Source of the DNA: an uncultured Prevotellaceae bacterium
Lineage (GTDB): Bacteria > Bacteroidota > Bacteroidia > Bacteroidales > Muribaculaceae
Reading direction: 5' to 3'
NCBI GenBank assembly: GCA_947169265.1
Contig: CAMVPC010000025.1
Coordinates: forward strand, 1 to 42,162
Length of the DNA: 42,162 bases
The notes below the pieces were generated by a model. The model was given only the letters and a program-made list of their open reading frames with translations, ran no database searches and was not told where the DNA came from. Each line of letters begins with the position of its first letter. Within the stretch, counting starts at the first letter, position 1. Both the position numbers and the translations under genes were made by a program. This document shows, one piece after another, positions 24,223 to 32,234 of the stretch.

Positions 24223-24990
24223 ATGAAAATGAAACGTATATTGACACTTGTGGTGGCCTTGTGCGGCATTGTGGCCGCCACGGCCCAGAAAAACGCCGCG
24301 CCGCGTTATTCCGACGACTCGAGCCAGTTTGTGACTCTCACCGATGCCGTCCCCGACGCCATTCTCGAGATTCGCTACTTCTCCACTTATAATTTCATGG
24401 GCGAGCGCGTCGATGGATACGATGAGCCCACGGCGTTGCTCACACGCGTGGCCGCCGACAGCCTGAGGGCCGTGAGCGAGGAACTCAAGCAAATGGGCTA
24501 CCGCCTGAAAATCTTCGACGCTTACCGCCCGCAATGCGGCGTGGACCACTTCGTGCGATGGTCGAAGAATTACGGTGACCAGCGCATGAAGCAGTATTTC
24601 TATCCTTGGCTCGACAAGGGTGTCCTCTTCCCCGACTATATCGCCACGCGCAGTGGACACACGCGCGGGTCGACTATCGACCTTACGCTCTTCGATATGG
24701 TCACCGAGCGCGAAGTGGACATGGGCGGCACCTTCGACTGGTTCGGCCCCGAGAGCCATCCCGACTTTGGCGGCAACCCCGACACGGGCGTCTATACCGG
24801 CGACTGCCGCAAGAGTCCGCGCGGACGCACCATCACGCCACAGCAGTTCGCCAACCGCATGATACTGCGCCGGGCCATGCTTCGCCACGGCTTCAAGCCC
24901 TACGAGTGCGAATGGTGGCATTTCACGTTGCGCAACGAGCCGTTCCCCAACACTTACTTCACCTTCCCGGTGCATCAACTCAAAAAATGA
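24223..24990 (+). CDS. VanX/DdpX-like D-alanyl-D-alanine dipeptidase
   Basis: A 255-residue exported M15D peptidase. Signal peptide about 1-20 (ending TAQ). All functional residues of VanX are recognisable: the arginine motif FDAYRP, the zinc ligands His and Asp in SGHTRGSTIDLTLFD, and catalytic Glu with the third His ligand in EWWHF. The enzyme splits free D-Ala-D-Ala. Because it carries a signal peptide, it probably acts in the periplasm on wall-derived dipeptide for nutrient recovery, unlike the cytoplasmic VanX of vancomycin resistance. No vanH or vanA gene accompanies it, so resistance is not supported. Confidence 0.9.
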   Translation: MKMKRILTLVVALCGIVAATAQKNAAPRYSDDSSQFVTLTDAVPDAILEIRYFSTYNFMGERVDGYDEPTALLTRVAADSLRAVSEELKQMGYRLKIFDAYRPQCGVDHFVRWSKNYGDQRMKQYFYPWLDKGVLFPDYIATRSGHTRGSTIDLTLFDMVTEREVDMGGTFDWFGPESHPDFGGNPDTGVYTGDCRKSPRGRTITPQQFANRMILRRAMLRHGFKPYECEWWHFTLRNEPFPNTYFTFPVHQLKK

Positions 24991-24996
24991 CGCAAA

Positions 24997-25024
24997 AAGC
25001 CTCCCGCAAAACGGAGGCTTTTTT
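24997..25024 (+). terminator. Rho-independent terminator after the VanX-like gene
   Basis: AAGCCTCC (24997-25004) pairs with GGAGGCTT (25013-25020), followed by TTTT. It begins just after the stop codon and ends the preA unit. Confidence 0.85.
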
Positions 25025-25136
25025 AGTCTACGGAGTTTGGAGTTTAAGGAGTATAAGATGTGATTCGACGACATTGTGCATTGAGCGTTAATTTTAGGGG
25101 GATTGGACGACTTGTTTTTTCTTGGGTGGCATTTAT

Positions 25137-25168
25137 TTTGGAAAAGTTGGGGAAAAGTGATAAATTTG
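25137..25168 (+). promoter_or_regulatory. Promoter of the mrp gene
   Basis: TTTG (25137-25140), a 20-base spacer, TAAATTTG (25161-25168). The gene starts at 25197, so the leader is about 22 bases. Confidence 0.75.
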
Positions 25169-25196
25169 CACGATTATTAAAACTGAGGAATTTTTC

Positions 25197-26303
25197 ATGG
25201 AAACGAATTTATATCCTAATTTGATTATCGATGCCCTGCGCACAGTGCGCTATCCGGGTAGCGGAAAGAATATTGTGGAACTGGGCATGGTGGAAGACGA
25301 CATGCGCATCGACGGGCGGCGGGTGAGCTTCTCGCTGCTCTTCGACCACGCCACCGACCCCTTTGTGCGTAGCGTGGTGCGTGCCGCCGAAACGGCTATT
25401 CTGACGTTTGTGGGCGAGGACGTGGACATCAAGGGCAACATCGCCGTGAAGACGCGCCCGCAGGCGGCTAAAGCCGAGGACGAGCCGTTGCCGGGCGTGA
25501 AGAACATCATAGGCGTGTCGAGCGGCAAGGGCGGCGTGGGCAAGAGCACCGTGGCCGTCAACCTTGCAGTGGCGCTGGCTCAGCAAGGCTATGCGGTGGG
25601 GCTGCTCGATGCCGATATTTTCGGGCCGTCGGTACCCAAGATGCTGGGTATTGAGGACGAGCAGTTGTATATGCGCGAGGTCGATGGCAAGAACCTCATC
25701 GTGCCGGCCGAGAAATTTGGCGTGAAAGTGCTCTCGATAGGCTTTGTCGTCGACAAGGAGAAAGCCGTGCTGTGGCGCGGCGCCATGGCCAGCAACGCCC
25801 TCAAGCAGCTTATCACCGAGGCCGACTGGGGCGAGCTGGACTATTTCATCATCGACATGCCGCCGGGCACCAGCGACATTCACTTGACACTCGTGCAGAC
25901 ACTCGCCATCACCGGCGCCATTGTGGTGACCACGCCGCAAGAGGTGGCGCTGGCCGACGCGCGCAAGGGTATTTCCATGTTCCTGGGCGAGCAGGTGAAC
26001 GTTCCTGTGCTGGGTATCATCGAGAACATGTCGTGGTTTACGCCGGCCTCGCACCCCGACGAGAAGTATTTCATCTTCGGGCACGACGGCGGCGCCAAGC
26101 TGGCCGAGACGCTCGGCGTGCGCCTGCTGGGGCAAGTGCCCTTGGTGGCCGGCATCTGCCGTGGCGGTGACGATGGCGTGCCGGTGATTCTCAACAACAC
26201 GGTGAGCGGCGCCTCGTTCATGGCTGTGGCCGACGAGGTGGTGCGGGCCGTCGACGAGCGCAACGCCACGTTGCCTCCCACGCAACGCGTGCACGTTCGC
26301 TAA
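25197..26303 (+). CDS. mrp: Mrp/NBP35-family ATP-binding iron-sulfur carrier
   Basis: A 368-residue cytoplasmic P-loop ATPase. Residues about 5-90 are a MIP18-type (DUF59) domain. The deviant Walker A is GVSSGKGGVGKST (residues 106-118), followed by DADIFGPSVPKMLG and DMPPGTSDIHLTL. Family members bind and transfer 4Fe-4S clusters. The usual C-terminal CxxC that holds the cluster is not visible: the corresponding region reads ENMSWFTPASHPDEKYF. I believe this variant is common in Bacteroidales (from memory), so loss of function is not implied. It has its own promoter and is followed after 43 bases by the M48 peptidase gene. Confidence 0.92.
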   Translation: METNLYPNLIIDALRTVRYPGSGKNIVELGMVEDDMRIDGRRVSFSLLFDHATDPFVRSVVRAAETAILTFVGEDVDIKGNIAVKTRPQAAKAEDEPLPGVKNIIGVSSGKGGVGKSTVAVNLAVALAQQGYAVGLLDADIFGPSVPKMLGIEDEQLYMREVDGKNLIVPAEKFGVKVLSIGFVVDKEKAVLWRGAMASNALKQLITEADWGELDYFIIDMPPGTSDIHLTLVQTLAITGAIVVTTPQEVALADARKGISMFLGEQVNVPVLGIIENMSWFTPASHPDEKYFIFGHDGGAKLAETLGVRLLGQVPLVAGICRGGDDGVPVILNNTVSGASFMAVADEVVRAVDERNATLPPTQRVHVR

Positions 26304-26346
26304 AAGTGTGACATCAAGTAAAAAACATTCAATAAACAACCTCATT

Positions 26347-27156
26347 ATGAAAAAATCATTCTTTATCATTGCCACTGCCGTGGCATTGTTGCTGAGCAGT
26401 TGCGGTTCGGTGCCCATCACGGGACGCAAACAACTGATGCTCGTCAACGACAGCGAGGTGCTGTCGTCGAGTCTCGCAAGTTACAAGTCATTCATGAGCA
26501 CCGCCCAGATTTCGGGTAACACCACCCAGAGCGCGCAGGTGACACGTGTGGGCAAGAGGATAGCAGCCGCCACCGAGGCCTATCTGCGTGCCAGCGGTCT
26601 GCAAAACGAAATCGCCAACTTCGCTTGGGAGTTCAACCTGGTGAAGAACAATGAGCTGAACGCCTTCTGTATGCCCGGCGGGAAAATCGTCGTCTACGAG
26701 GGCATGGCCAACTTTGTCAAGAGCGACGATGAGCTCGCCGTAATTCTGGGCCACGAGGTGGCGCACGCTGTGGCCAAGCACAGCAACGAGCGCATGAGCC
26801 AACAGCTCGCCGCGCAATATGGCGGCCAAATTCTGGGCAATATCCTCAAGGGGTCGAGCGCGCAAACGCAGAATATCGCCGCCAAGGTGTACGGCCTGGG
26901 CGCCAACTATGCCGTGATGCTGCCTTTCTCGCGCAAGCATGAGACCGAGGCCGATGAGATGGGCCTTGTGTTGATGACCATCGCCGGCTATAACCCCGAC
27001 GTGGCCGTGAACCTGTGGACGCGCATGGGACAGTCGAGCACGGCTTCGCAGCCCGAGTTCATGAGCACCCACCCGAGCGATGCCTCGCGCGCGGCCAACA
27101 TCAAGGCCAAGCTGCCCGCCATCAAGCAGCAATATGGCAACCTCAAACTGAAGTAA
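26347..27156 (+). CDS. M48-family metallopeptidase lipoprotein
   Basis: A 269-residue lipoprotein with lipobox LSSC (Cys19). The zinc motif HEVAH is at residues 136-140, in LAVILGHEVAHAVAKHSNER; the third ligand follows in HETEADEMGL. Layout and length fit the LoiP/YcaL-like M48C group, which degrades misfolded outer-membrane proteins in the periplasm. I took the ATG at 26347 because the signal peptide starts there; an in-frame ATG at 26308 would add 13 polar residues in front. It is the second gene behind mrp, a pairing that may be only for transcription. Confidence 0.9.
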   Translation: MKKSFFIIATAVALLLSSCGSVPITGRKQLMLVNDSEVLSSSLASYKSFMSTAQISGNTTQSAQVTRVGKRIAAATEAYLRASGLQNEIANFAWEFNLVKNNELNAFCMPGGKIVVYEGMANFVKSDDELAVILGHEVAHAVAKHSNERMSQQLAAQYGGQILGNILKGSSAQTQNIAAKVYGLGANYAVMLPFSRKHETEADEMGLVLMTIAGYNPDVAVNLWTRMGQSSTASQPEFMSTHPSDASRAANIKAKLPAIKQQYGNLKLK

Positions 27157-27179
27157 GCCGCTCACGCGATAACAACGAG

Positions 27180-27207
27180 GCGTCGGGATGCGAAAGCACC
27201 TCGGCGC
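27180..27207 (+). terminator. Hairpin after the M48 peptidase gene
   Basis: GCGTCGGGATGC pairs with GCACCTCGGCGC around a GAAA tetraloop (one mismatch and two G-U pairs in 12). It begins 24 bases after the stop codon. Only a short TTC follows. Confidence 0.5.
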
Positions 27208-27323
27208 TTCTTGTGCCGTGGTGAGAGCTGCCGATAAGGATAGGACGAATAGAATAAATACAACAAATAATCACAGAAAACGACAAAAACCGTCACAAAA
27301 TACAACACTTTAAAAAGTTTAAT

Positions 27324-27430
27324 TACCTTTGTGGGTTGGTAGCCAAATGCTTGTGAGGTTGGTGCTGACTCTTTGATGGACACGCGGCGCCCGCTCCGGC
27401 TTCCCGGAGTGAGCGCCGCGAGCTTTTTTT
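27324..27430 (+). ncRNA. Probable small RNA of about 95 bases
   Basis: TACCTTTG (27324-27331) is a good -7 box, with start expected near 27337. The strand then has no coding sequence and ends in a strong hairpin, CGCGGCGC (27383-27390) with GCGCCGCG (27413-27420) and an inner CTCCGG/CCGGAG stem, followed by AGCTTTTTTT. A promoter and a perfect terminator enclosing about 95 noncoding bases is the pattern of a stand-alone regulatory RNA. I could not match it to 6S, SRP, tmRNA or RNase P. A minus-strand reading frame across it is probably the source of spurious protein predictions. Confidence 0.6.
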
Positions 27431-27647
27431 GTGGCGGTTTATAACCTGCGGGTGCCGATGATTTTTGCATATTTGAGATGTTTAAAAAGCGCATTTTAAG
27501 TTAAAAAGTGTTACAATTTGCATTTTATGGTAAACGATTGCTCGGGGTGGGGCAGGGTGTCGCGAGACGTGTGGGGGTGGGCGTTGCGGGGCATCGCAGT
27601 GTGGCGTGGGGCGTAAAGAAGTAAATGTTTACAAAGGTTTAACAAGC

Positions 27648-27678
27648 TTGTGTGTTCTAAAATAAGGGCGTACCTTTG
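27648..27678 (+). promoter_or_regulatory. Promoter of the NlpC/P60 gene
   Basis: TTG (27648-27650), a 20-base spacer, TACCTTTG (27671-27678). The leader to the start codon at 27780 is about 95 bases. Confidence 0.7.
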
Positions 27679-27779
27679 CAGTGCAAAAGGGACGATGGAT
27701 ATCTTCCCGAAGCTTAAGTAAAACACGAAACCGAGAGCCTCGCGCCGGCCATGGTTTCCTCAAAAAAGAACATTTTTTA

Positions 27780-28328
27780 ATGAATTATTTTTTATCGCGT
27801 AATTTAAAGAAGTTTTTATCAATCGCTGTGCTTTGCGCGGCAACCGCAATCACCACCCAGGCGCAACAGCAGGTGGTAAATCCCAACCCCGGAATGAGTG
27901 TGCGAGAGCAGCTGATGCGCTCGCCGTTGAATAAGTCCCGCCAAGAGCGCGTGCAGGAAATCCTCAACTATGCCGCGTCGTTCAAGGGCACACGTTATGT
28001 GTATGGCACGATGGGCCCTAACAGCTTCGACTGCTCGGGTTTCACCAGCTATGTGTTCAAGAACTTCGGCATTAAACTCGACCGCAGTTCGCGCGGCCAG
28101 GTGGCCAACGGCCGCCATGTGGCCAAGGACAAGGTGCTTCCGGGCGACCTCGTGTTCTTCGGCAACCGCGGCAACAGCCGCGTGGGCCACGTGGGCATCG
28201 TGTACGAAGTGGACGACAAGGGTTTCAAGTTTATCCATGCCGCCACGCGTTCGGGCATCACCATCAACCACATCACCGACACCTACTACCAGACGCGTTA
28301 TCGTGGCGCGTGCCGCGTGATTGACTGA
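27780..28328 (+). CDS. NlpC/P60-family secreted endopeptidase
   Basis: A 182-residue exported peptidoglycan hydrolase. Signal peptide about 1-28 (ending TQAQ). The NlpC/P60 domain covers about 60-180, with the catalytic Cys85 in SFDCSGFTSYVF, His137 in GHVGIVYE and the third polar residue His153 in FIHAATRSG. No SH3 or LysM domain precedes it. It probably cuts the stem peptide of peptidoglycan between D-Glu and the diamino acid. The longer frame that begins at 27681 was rejected, because transcription starts after that codon and the signal peptide begins at 27780. Confidence 0.92.
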   Translation: MNYFLSRNLKKFLSIAVLCAATAITTQAQQQVVNPNPGMSVREQLMRSPLNKSRQERVQEILNYAASFKGTRYVYGTMGPNSFDCSGFTSYVFKNFGIKLDRSSRGQVANGRHVAKDKVLPGDLVFFGNRGNSRVGHVGIVYEVDDKGFKFIHAATRSGITINHITDTYYQTRYRGACRVID

Positions 28329-28351
28329 TAATAGGCGGTCAGGGCGATAGC

Positions 28352-28396
28352 GCAACGGCCATTTTTCGGGTGCGAGCCACGAAAAATGGCCGTTGC
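28352..28396. repeat. Perfect 17-base inverted repeat
   Basis: GCAACGGCCATTTTTCG (28352-28368) and its exact reverse complement (28380-28396), separated by 11 bases. It follows the NlpC/P60 stop by 23 bases. The stem contains runs of five A and five T, so it could act as a terminator in either direction or as a binding site. Confidence 0.7.
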
Positions 28397-28442
28397 CGCA
28401 ACAATCAGTCGCAAAACTAATGCCCATGCCACAAAAAATGCT

Positions 28443-28450
28443 TAATTTTG
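28443..28450 (+). promoter_or_regulatory. -7 box of the four-gene unit
   Basis: TAATTTTG, 34 bases before the start codon at 28485; no clear -33 TTTG. Confidence 0.45.
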
Positions 28451-28484
28451 CGACAGCAAACCACAACAAAGTAAACTCACGACA

Positions 28485-29507
28485 ATGAAAATTACGTTCA
28501 ATGACCCCATATACCTTGCCTCAGGCGCGACGCTCATCGAGTCGTTCGCGCTTGCCGAGGGCTCAGGCGATGCCCAGCTGTTCATCACCTGCGGCAACGC
28601 GCAAGTGAAAGGCAACATGGTGGAACAACTCAGCGCCCGCTACAACCCGTCGCGCGCCTTCTCGTCGCTCGACGCCAACGAGGCCCTCGACAAGGCCTTG
28701 CGTGTTGACGGCACGCGTGTCAAGAAATGCGACATGACACTGTTGCTCCTGCATCGTGGCGGCGCGCTGTCCATGCAGATGGGCGAGGGACGTGTGCTGC
28801 AGCTGCGTCCCGGCGAGCGCAACGCGCTCTACGACAGCCGCGACCAGGTGCTCGACATCTACACGTCGCGTGCCAAGGTGATGCAGCTCGACGACATTAA
28901 AAGTGGCGACAGTTTTGTGCTGTCGACGGCCGGGCGTTTTGATGCGGCACGGGTGTGCGACCTGTTCCGCAAGTCGAAAGATACCGGCACTCTCGGCGCC
29001 GATGCGCTCGCCAAACTCATTGGTGCGCCCGCGCTCGTGTTGCCCGTGGCAAGTGCCGAAGGCAGTGCCGGCGGCGGTTTGCCCATGAACAAGAAATGGT
29101 GGAAGGTGATCGCATGGCTCGCGTTGGCGCTCGTGGCGCTGGCCGCCCTCACGTTCTTTGTGGCTCCCATGGTCCACGACACCGTCGACGAGGCCGAAGT
29201 GACCGAAGTCGACACCACCGGCACCACCGGCGGCGCGGCCACACCGGCGGCGCCTCCCGAGGCACTGCCGCAGGCCGAGGCTATGCCCGAGCAACCTGCC
29301 GAGCGCACCGAGCGCCCCGCGGCACGTGAGCGCGACGAGCGGCGCCAAGACGATGGCGGCGAAAAGGCCGAGGCCGAGAAGAAACAAACCGAAACTCCTG
29401 CCGAGAATAAGCCCGAGAACCAACCCGAGGCGCAGCCCAAACCCGAGCCCGCTCCGGTTCCAACTCCAACCCCTGCTCCGACACCCACTCCCGTGCCTGA
29501 AGCCTGA
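28485..29507 (+). CDS. Membrane protein with PP2C-like N-terminus and Pro-rich tail
   Basis: A 340-residue protein without signal peptide. Residues 1-190 resemble a reduced PP2C-type phosphatase fold: LLLLHRGGALSMQMGEGRVL recalls the central strand pair and DDIKSGDSFVLSTAGRFD the late SGD-x-L-x-x-(S/T) motif. The metal-binding aspartates of active PP2C enzymes are not evident (for example, no GDSR), so it is probably inactive or a sensor. A single membrane helix (about 206-228, KVIAWLALALVALAALTFFV) is followed by about 110 residues of Pro, Glu, Ala and Thr, probably periplasmic and disordered. The gene is first in a tight unit: the nitroreductase gene starts 2 bases after its stop. Confidence 0.75.
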   Translation: MKITFNDPIYLASGATLIESFALAEGSGDAQLFITCGNAQVKGNMVEQLSARYNPSRAFSSLDANEALDKALRVDGTRVKKCDMTLLLLHRGGALSMQMGEGRVLQLRPGERNALYDSRDQVLDIYTSRAKVMQLDDIKSGDSFVLSTAGRFDAARVCDLFRKSKDTGTLGADALAKLIGAPALVLPVASAEGSAGGGLPMNKKWWKVIAWLALALVALAALTFFVAPMVHDTVDEAEVTEVDTTGTTGGAATPAAPPEALPQAEAMPEQPAERTERPAARERDERRQDDGGEKAEAEKKQTETPAENKPENQPEAQPKPEPAPVPTPTPAPTPTPVPEA

Positions 29508-29509
29508 CC

Positions 29510-30211
29510 ATGAGCGCGCCGATACTTACCTCCCGCCAACTGCTCGAGGCAGTGCCTCAGCGTCACAGCGTGCGCGCCTATGAGCCGCGCGCTATCGAGC
29601 CCGATAAAGTGGAGGCGTTGCAGGCGCTCGTCGAGCGATGCAACGCCGAGGGTAACCTCAAGATTCAGCTTTTTCTTGACGAGCCGCGTGCGTTCAGTTC
29701 GCCGATGGCCCACTATGGCCAATTCAGCAACGTGAACAACTATTTCGCTCTTGTGGGCGACAAGGCGCGCGACCTCGATGAACGTGTGGGTTATCACGGC
29801 GAGCGACTCGTGCTCGCGGCGCGGGCGTTGGGCCTTGATACCTGCTGGGTGGGCCTCACTTACAGCCGTCGCCGGAGTCCCGTGAAGCTCGCCGCCGGCG
29901 AGCGAATGCCGTCGGTCATCGCGCTGGGCTATGGCACGGGAAAGTATCGCGCACACAAAATCAAAACATTCGAGCAGGTGAGCCGTGTCGCGGGCGAGGT
30001 GCCCGCGTGGTTCAAGCGCGGTGTGGAGTGCGCGTTGCTGGCTCCCACGGCCATCAACCAGCAAAAGTTCACCTTCATCCTCCACGATGACGATGTGGTC
30101 GAGGCGCGTGCCGGCCTGGGCTTTCTCGCTCACATCGACTTGGGCATCGTCAAGCTCCACTTTGAGCTTGCCGCCGCGCCCCATCCTTTCAAGTGGTTCG
30201 ACCGCCTGTAA
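29510..30211 (+). CDS. Nitroreductase-family protein (TM1586 type)
   Basis: A 233-residue cytoplasmic flavoprotein. The start AVPQRHSVRAYEPRAIEPDK is the nitroreductase FMN-binding arginine motif (RHSVR). The body matches the TM1586-type double-length nitroreductase: GERLVLAARALGLDTCWVGL, PSVIALGYGTG, and the second half with ECALLAPTAINQQKFTF. It probably reduces quinones or nitro compounds with NAD(P)H. It follows the PP2C-like gene by 2 bases and precedes the isomerase-like gene by 44, so it belongs to one operon. Substrate unknown. Confidence 0.88.
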   Translation: MSAPILTSRQLLEAVPQRHSVRAYEPRAIEPDKVEALQALVERCNAEGNLKIQLFLDEPRAFSSPMAHYGQFSNVNNYFALVGDKARDLDERVGYHGERLVLAARALGLDTCWVGLTYSRRRSPVKLAAGERMPSVIALGYGTGKYRAHKIKTFEQVSRVAGEVPAWFKRGVECALLAPTAINQQKFTFILHDDDVVEARAGLGFLAHIDLGIVKLHFELAAAPHPFKWFDRL

Positions 30212-30255
30212 TAGTCATTCCCCGATAATTATCATTCCCAAACCATAAAACGACA

Positions 30256-31467
30256 ATGAAGAAAGATAACGCCATCTATACCCTCACGTCGCCGCTGCAC
30301 GACGAGCAGGCGGTAGCCGCCGTAACGCGTGAGTTTCTCGACACCCTGCGATTTGACTACGATTTTCGTGGCGGCGACTATGCCGACTACGGCAAGCACG
30401 CCCTACAACTGATTTTTGTGCGCACCGGCGGTACCGAGGGCGTCTTTGAGCAGCTCCTGCCGCAACTGCAGTCGCAAAGCGACCAACCTTTCTACCTGCT
30501 GGCCTCAGGCAAAAGCAATTCGCTGCCGGCCTCGATGGAAATCCTCTCTTACCTCAACCAGCATGGGCTTCGTGGGGAGATTATCCATGGCGATGCCGAC
30601 TATGTGAACCATCGTGTGGAGGCGCTGGAACTCGCAGCCGCGGCGCGCCGGGCACTGAGCGGTCAGCGCTTGGGCATCATCGGCAAGCCCTCGGACTGGC
30701 TCATTTCGTCGCAGCCCGATGCCCGTGCCGCGCAAGATCTACTGGGCATCGAGCTGGTGGAGATTCCCATCAAAACGTTGCTCGACGAAATTGCGGCCGT
30801 GCCGCCCACGGCTTACCAAACCGATGTTCAAGATACCGTGCCCGTGCTCAGGAAATACGGCGAGGGAGCCCGCAAGATTTATGCGGCCCTGCGCGAAATT
30901 GTGAAACGCTACAAGCTCAACGGTTTCACGTTGCGTTGTTTCGACCTGCTCTCGACGGTAAAGAACACCGGTTGTCTGGCGCTCGCCGTGTGCAACGGCG
31001 ACGGCATTGTGGCCGGTTGTGAGGGCGATGTTCCCGCCATGCTGTCGATGACCATCTCGCAGGCCGTGACGGGAAAGACTGGCTTTCAGGCCAACCCGGC
31101 GCGCATCGACCCGATGACGGGCGAACTCCTCTTTGCCCACTGCACCATCCCGCTCAACATGGTAGAGCGCTACGATTACGACACCCATTTCGAGTCGGGC
31201 ATCGGCGTGGCCATCTGCGGCTATGCGCCCGAGGGCCCGGTGACCGTGTTCAAGGTGTCGGCCGACCTCAAGCGGTGGTTTGCCGAGGATGCCGAGCTGG
31301 TGCGTTCGCAGGCCGAGCCCGACTTGTGCCGCACACAGCAAGTCATCCGCCTTGCCGACGCCTCGCGGGCCCGCTATTTCCTCACGCAACCCATCGGCAA
31401 CCACCACATCATCGTGCCGGGGCACTATGCGGCCGCCTTCAATGAGTTACTCCAGTCGTTGCGATAA
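30256..31467 (+). CDS. L-fucose/L-arabinose isomerase-like protein
   Basis: A 403-residue cytoplasmic protein related to the fucose/arabinose isomerase superfamily (COG2407 type), but shorter than FucI. Visible features: an N-terminal domain with LIFVRTGGTEGVFEQLLP, a middle with GQRLGIIGKPSDWLISS, and a C-terminal part with CNGDGIVAGCEGDVPAML, where the acid and following residues resemble the metal-binding glutamate and aspartate of isomerases (CEGD). ENxxxxxGH-type endings are replaced by NHHIIVPGHY. It may isomerise a sugar or bind one without catalysis. It ends 1 base before the C_GCAxxG_C_C gene. Confidence 0.8.
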   Translation: MKKDNAIYTLTSPLHDEQAVAAVTREFLDTLRFDYDFRGGDYADYGKHALQLIFVRTGGTEGVFEQLLPQLQSQSDQPFYLLASGKSNSLPASMEILSYLNQHGLRGEIIHGDADYVNHRVEALELAAAARRALSGQRLGIIGKPSDWLISSQPDARAAQDLLGIELVEIPIKTLLDEIAAVPPTAYQTDVQDTVPVLRKYGEGARKIYAALREIVKRYKLNGFTLRCFDLLSTVKNTGCLALAVCNGDGIVAGCEGDVPAMLSMTISQAVTGKTGFQANPARIDPMTGELLFAHCTIPLNMVERYDYDTHFESGIGVAICGYAPEGPVTVFKVSADLKRWFAEDAELVRSQAEPDLCRTQQVIRLADASRARYFLTQPIGNHHIIVPGHYAAAFNELLQSLR

Positions 31468-31468
31468 G

Positions 31469-31855
31469 ATGGAATCACGAAGTGAACTTGCCGCCGAGAA
31501 GAAGCGTTCGGGACTGTGTTCCTGCGCGCAGGCTATTGTGACGTCCTACCCCGAGCTCACGGGCCTCGACGAGGAAACCGCCATGGCCGCCACGGCCGCC
31601 TTCGGGGCAGGAATGGGCAACATGGAAGGAACCTGCGGGGCACTCGTGGGAGCCGGCATCGTGCTGGGGCTCCACCACAAGGACAAAGCGAAGGCCATGA
31701 AAGCCATGCGCCAAATCATGACACAATTCCAAGCGCAAAACGGCGCCACCCAATGCCGCCTCCTCAAGGGAGTGGGCACCGGCCGTGTGCTGCGCGAGTG
31801 CCACGACTGCGTGGCCGATGCCGCCCGCCTGCTCGAGCGCCACGCCAAAGCGTGA
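31469..31855 (+). CDS. C_GCAxxG_C_C family redox protein
   Basis: A 128-residue cytoplasmic protein, MESRSELAAEKKRSGLCSCA at its start. It carries the family's ordered motifs: CSCAQAI, then FGAGMGNMEGTCGALVGAGI, then CRLLKGVGTGRVLRECHDC. The conserved cysteines suggest a metal or redox site; function is not known. The start is 1 base after the stop of the isomerase-like gene, so it is the last gene of the four-gene unit. A decayed partial copy lies 2.3 kb downstream, on the other side of the LRR gene. Confidence 0.85.
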   Translation: MESRSELAAEKKRSGLCSCAQAIVTSYPELTGLDEETAMAATAAFGAGMGNMEGTCGALVGAGIVLGLHHKDKAKAMKAMRQIMTQFQAQNGATQCRLLKGVGTGRVLRECHDCVADAARLLERHAKA

Positions 31856-31963
31856 CTTTCGACGCAGCTTCGAACTGCACCTGCCAACTCACAGTTCAAA
31901 AGCTCAAAAGGTGAATTTAATTAAAAATATGTGGTTTTTTTACCATTTTTATGGATTTTTTAT

Positions 31964-31971
31964 TATATTTG
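31964..31971 (+). promoter_or_regulatory. -7 box of the LRR leader
   Basis: TATATTTG, a consensus TAnnTTTG. Start expected near 31978, about 255 bases before the LRR start codon; no clear -33 element. Confidence 0.45.
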
Positions 31972-32024
31972 CATGTCCAAGAGAAGATGGAATCAAATTG
32001 CCACATATTGCCGAACGAGCTCGG

Positions 32025-32146
32025 GTGGGTAGATAACCTACTCACGCAAAGCATTTACCCTCCCCCGTTTTACAATTTAGCACACTCCAATACAGCTAAT
32101 TACGGCACACTCTGCTCATGCATGGAGTGTGCTGTTTTGCTTTTTA
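32025..32146 (+). promoter_or_regulatory. Leader RNA with competing arms and terminator-like end
   Basis: First, GTGGGTAG (32025-32032) pairs with CTACTCAC (32038-32045). Then AGCACACTCCA (32079-32089) is fully complementary to TGGAGTGTGCT (32123-32133). A second copy, GCACACTC (32105-32112), can pair with GAGTGTGC (32125-32132) inside the same target. The two pairings exclude each other, and TTTTGCTTTTT follows. This is the layout of an attenuator, in which one fold ends transcription and another does not. No known riboswitch class was recognised. Confidence 0.5.
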
Positions 32147-32234
32147 ATCACAAGAAACAAACCATAAATTCAATGCTAAATTTGCATTGAGAAAAACATT
32201 GAGAATTTATTATTCACTTAAAATACAAAACATT

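Larger units (their letters stand above)
27157..27779. other. 623-base intergenic region with terminator, small RNA and promoter
   Basis: Holds, in order, the M48 terminator hairpin (27180-27207), a probable small RNA (27324-27430), a featureless AT-rich then GC-rich stretch (27440-27640) and the promoter of the NlpC/P60 gene. Two reading frames on the minus strand here (27162-27494 and 27511-27726) have no supporting features and are not called. Confidence 0.6.
31856..32234. other. Leader region of the LRR gene
   Basis: 379 bases without a supported gene. It contains a -7 box (31964-31971), a stem (32025-32045) and a pair of competing hairpin arms (32079-32146) described below. A 79-codon frame at 31951-32190 spans the box and these structures and is not called. 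Confidence 0.6.

Noticed and set aside
24223-24990. Vancomycin-resistance gene
   Set aside because: No vanA/vanH/vanS/vanR neighbours; a signal peptide points to a periplasmic nutritional dipeptidase.
27162-27494. 110-codon minus frame in the gap after the M48 gene
   Set aside because: Crosses the small-RNA promoter and terminator and has no domain.
32041-32053. Cyclic-di-GMP riboswitch because of ACGCAAAGC
   Set aside because: The remaining conserved helices and the GNRA tetraloop receptor are absent; the match is only a short motif.
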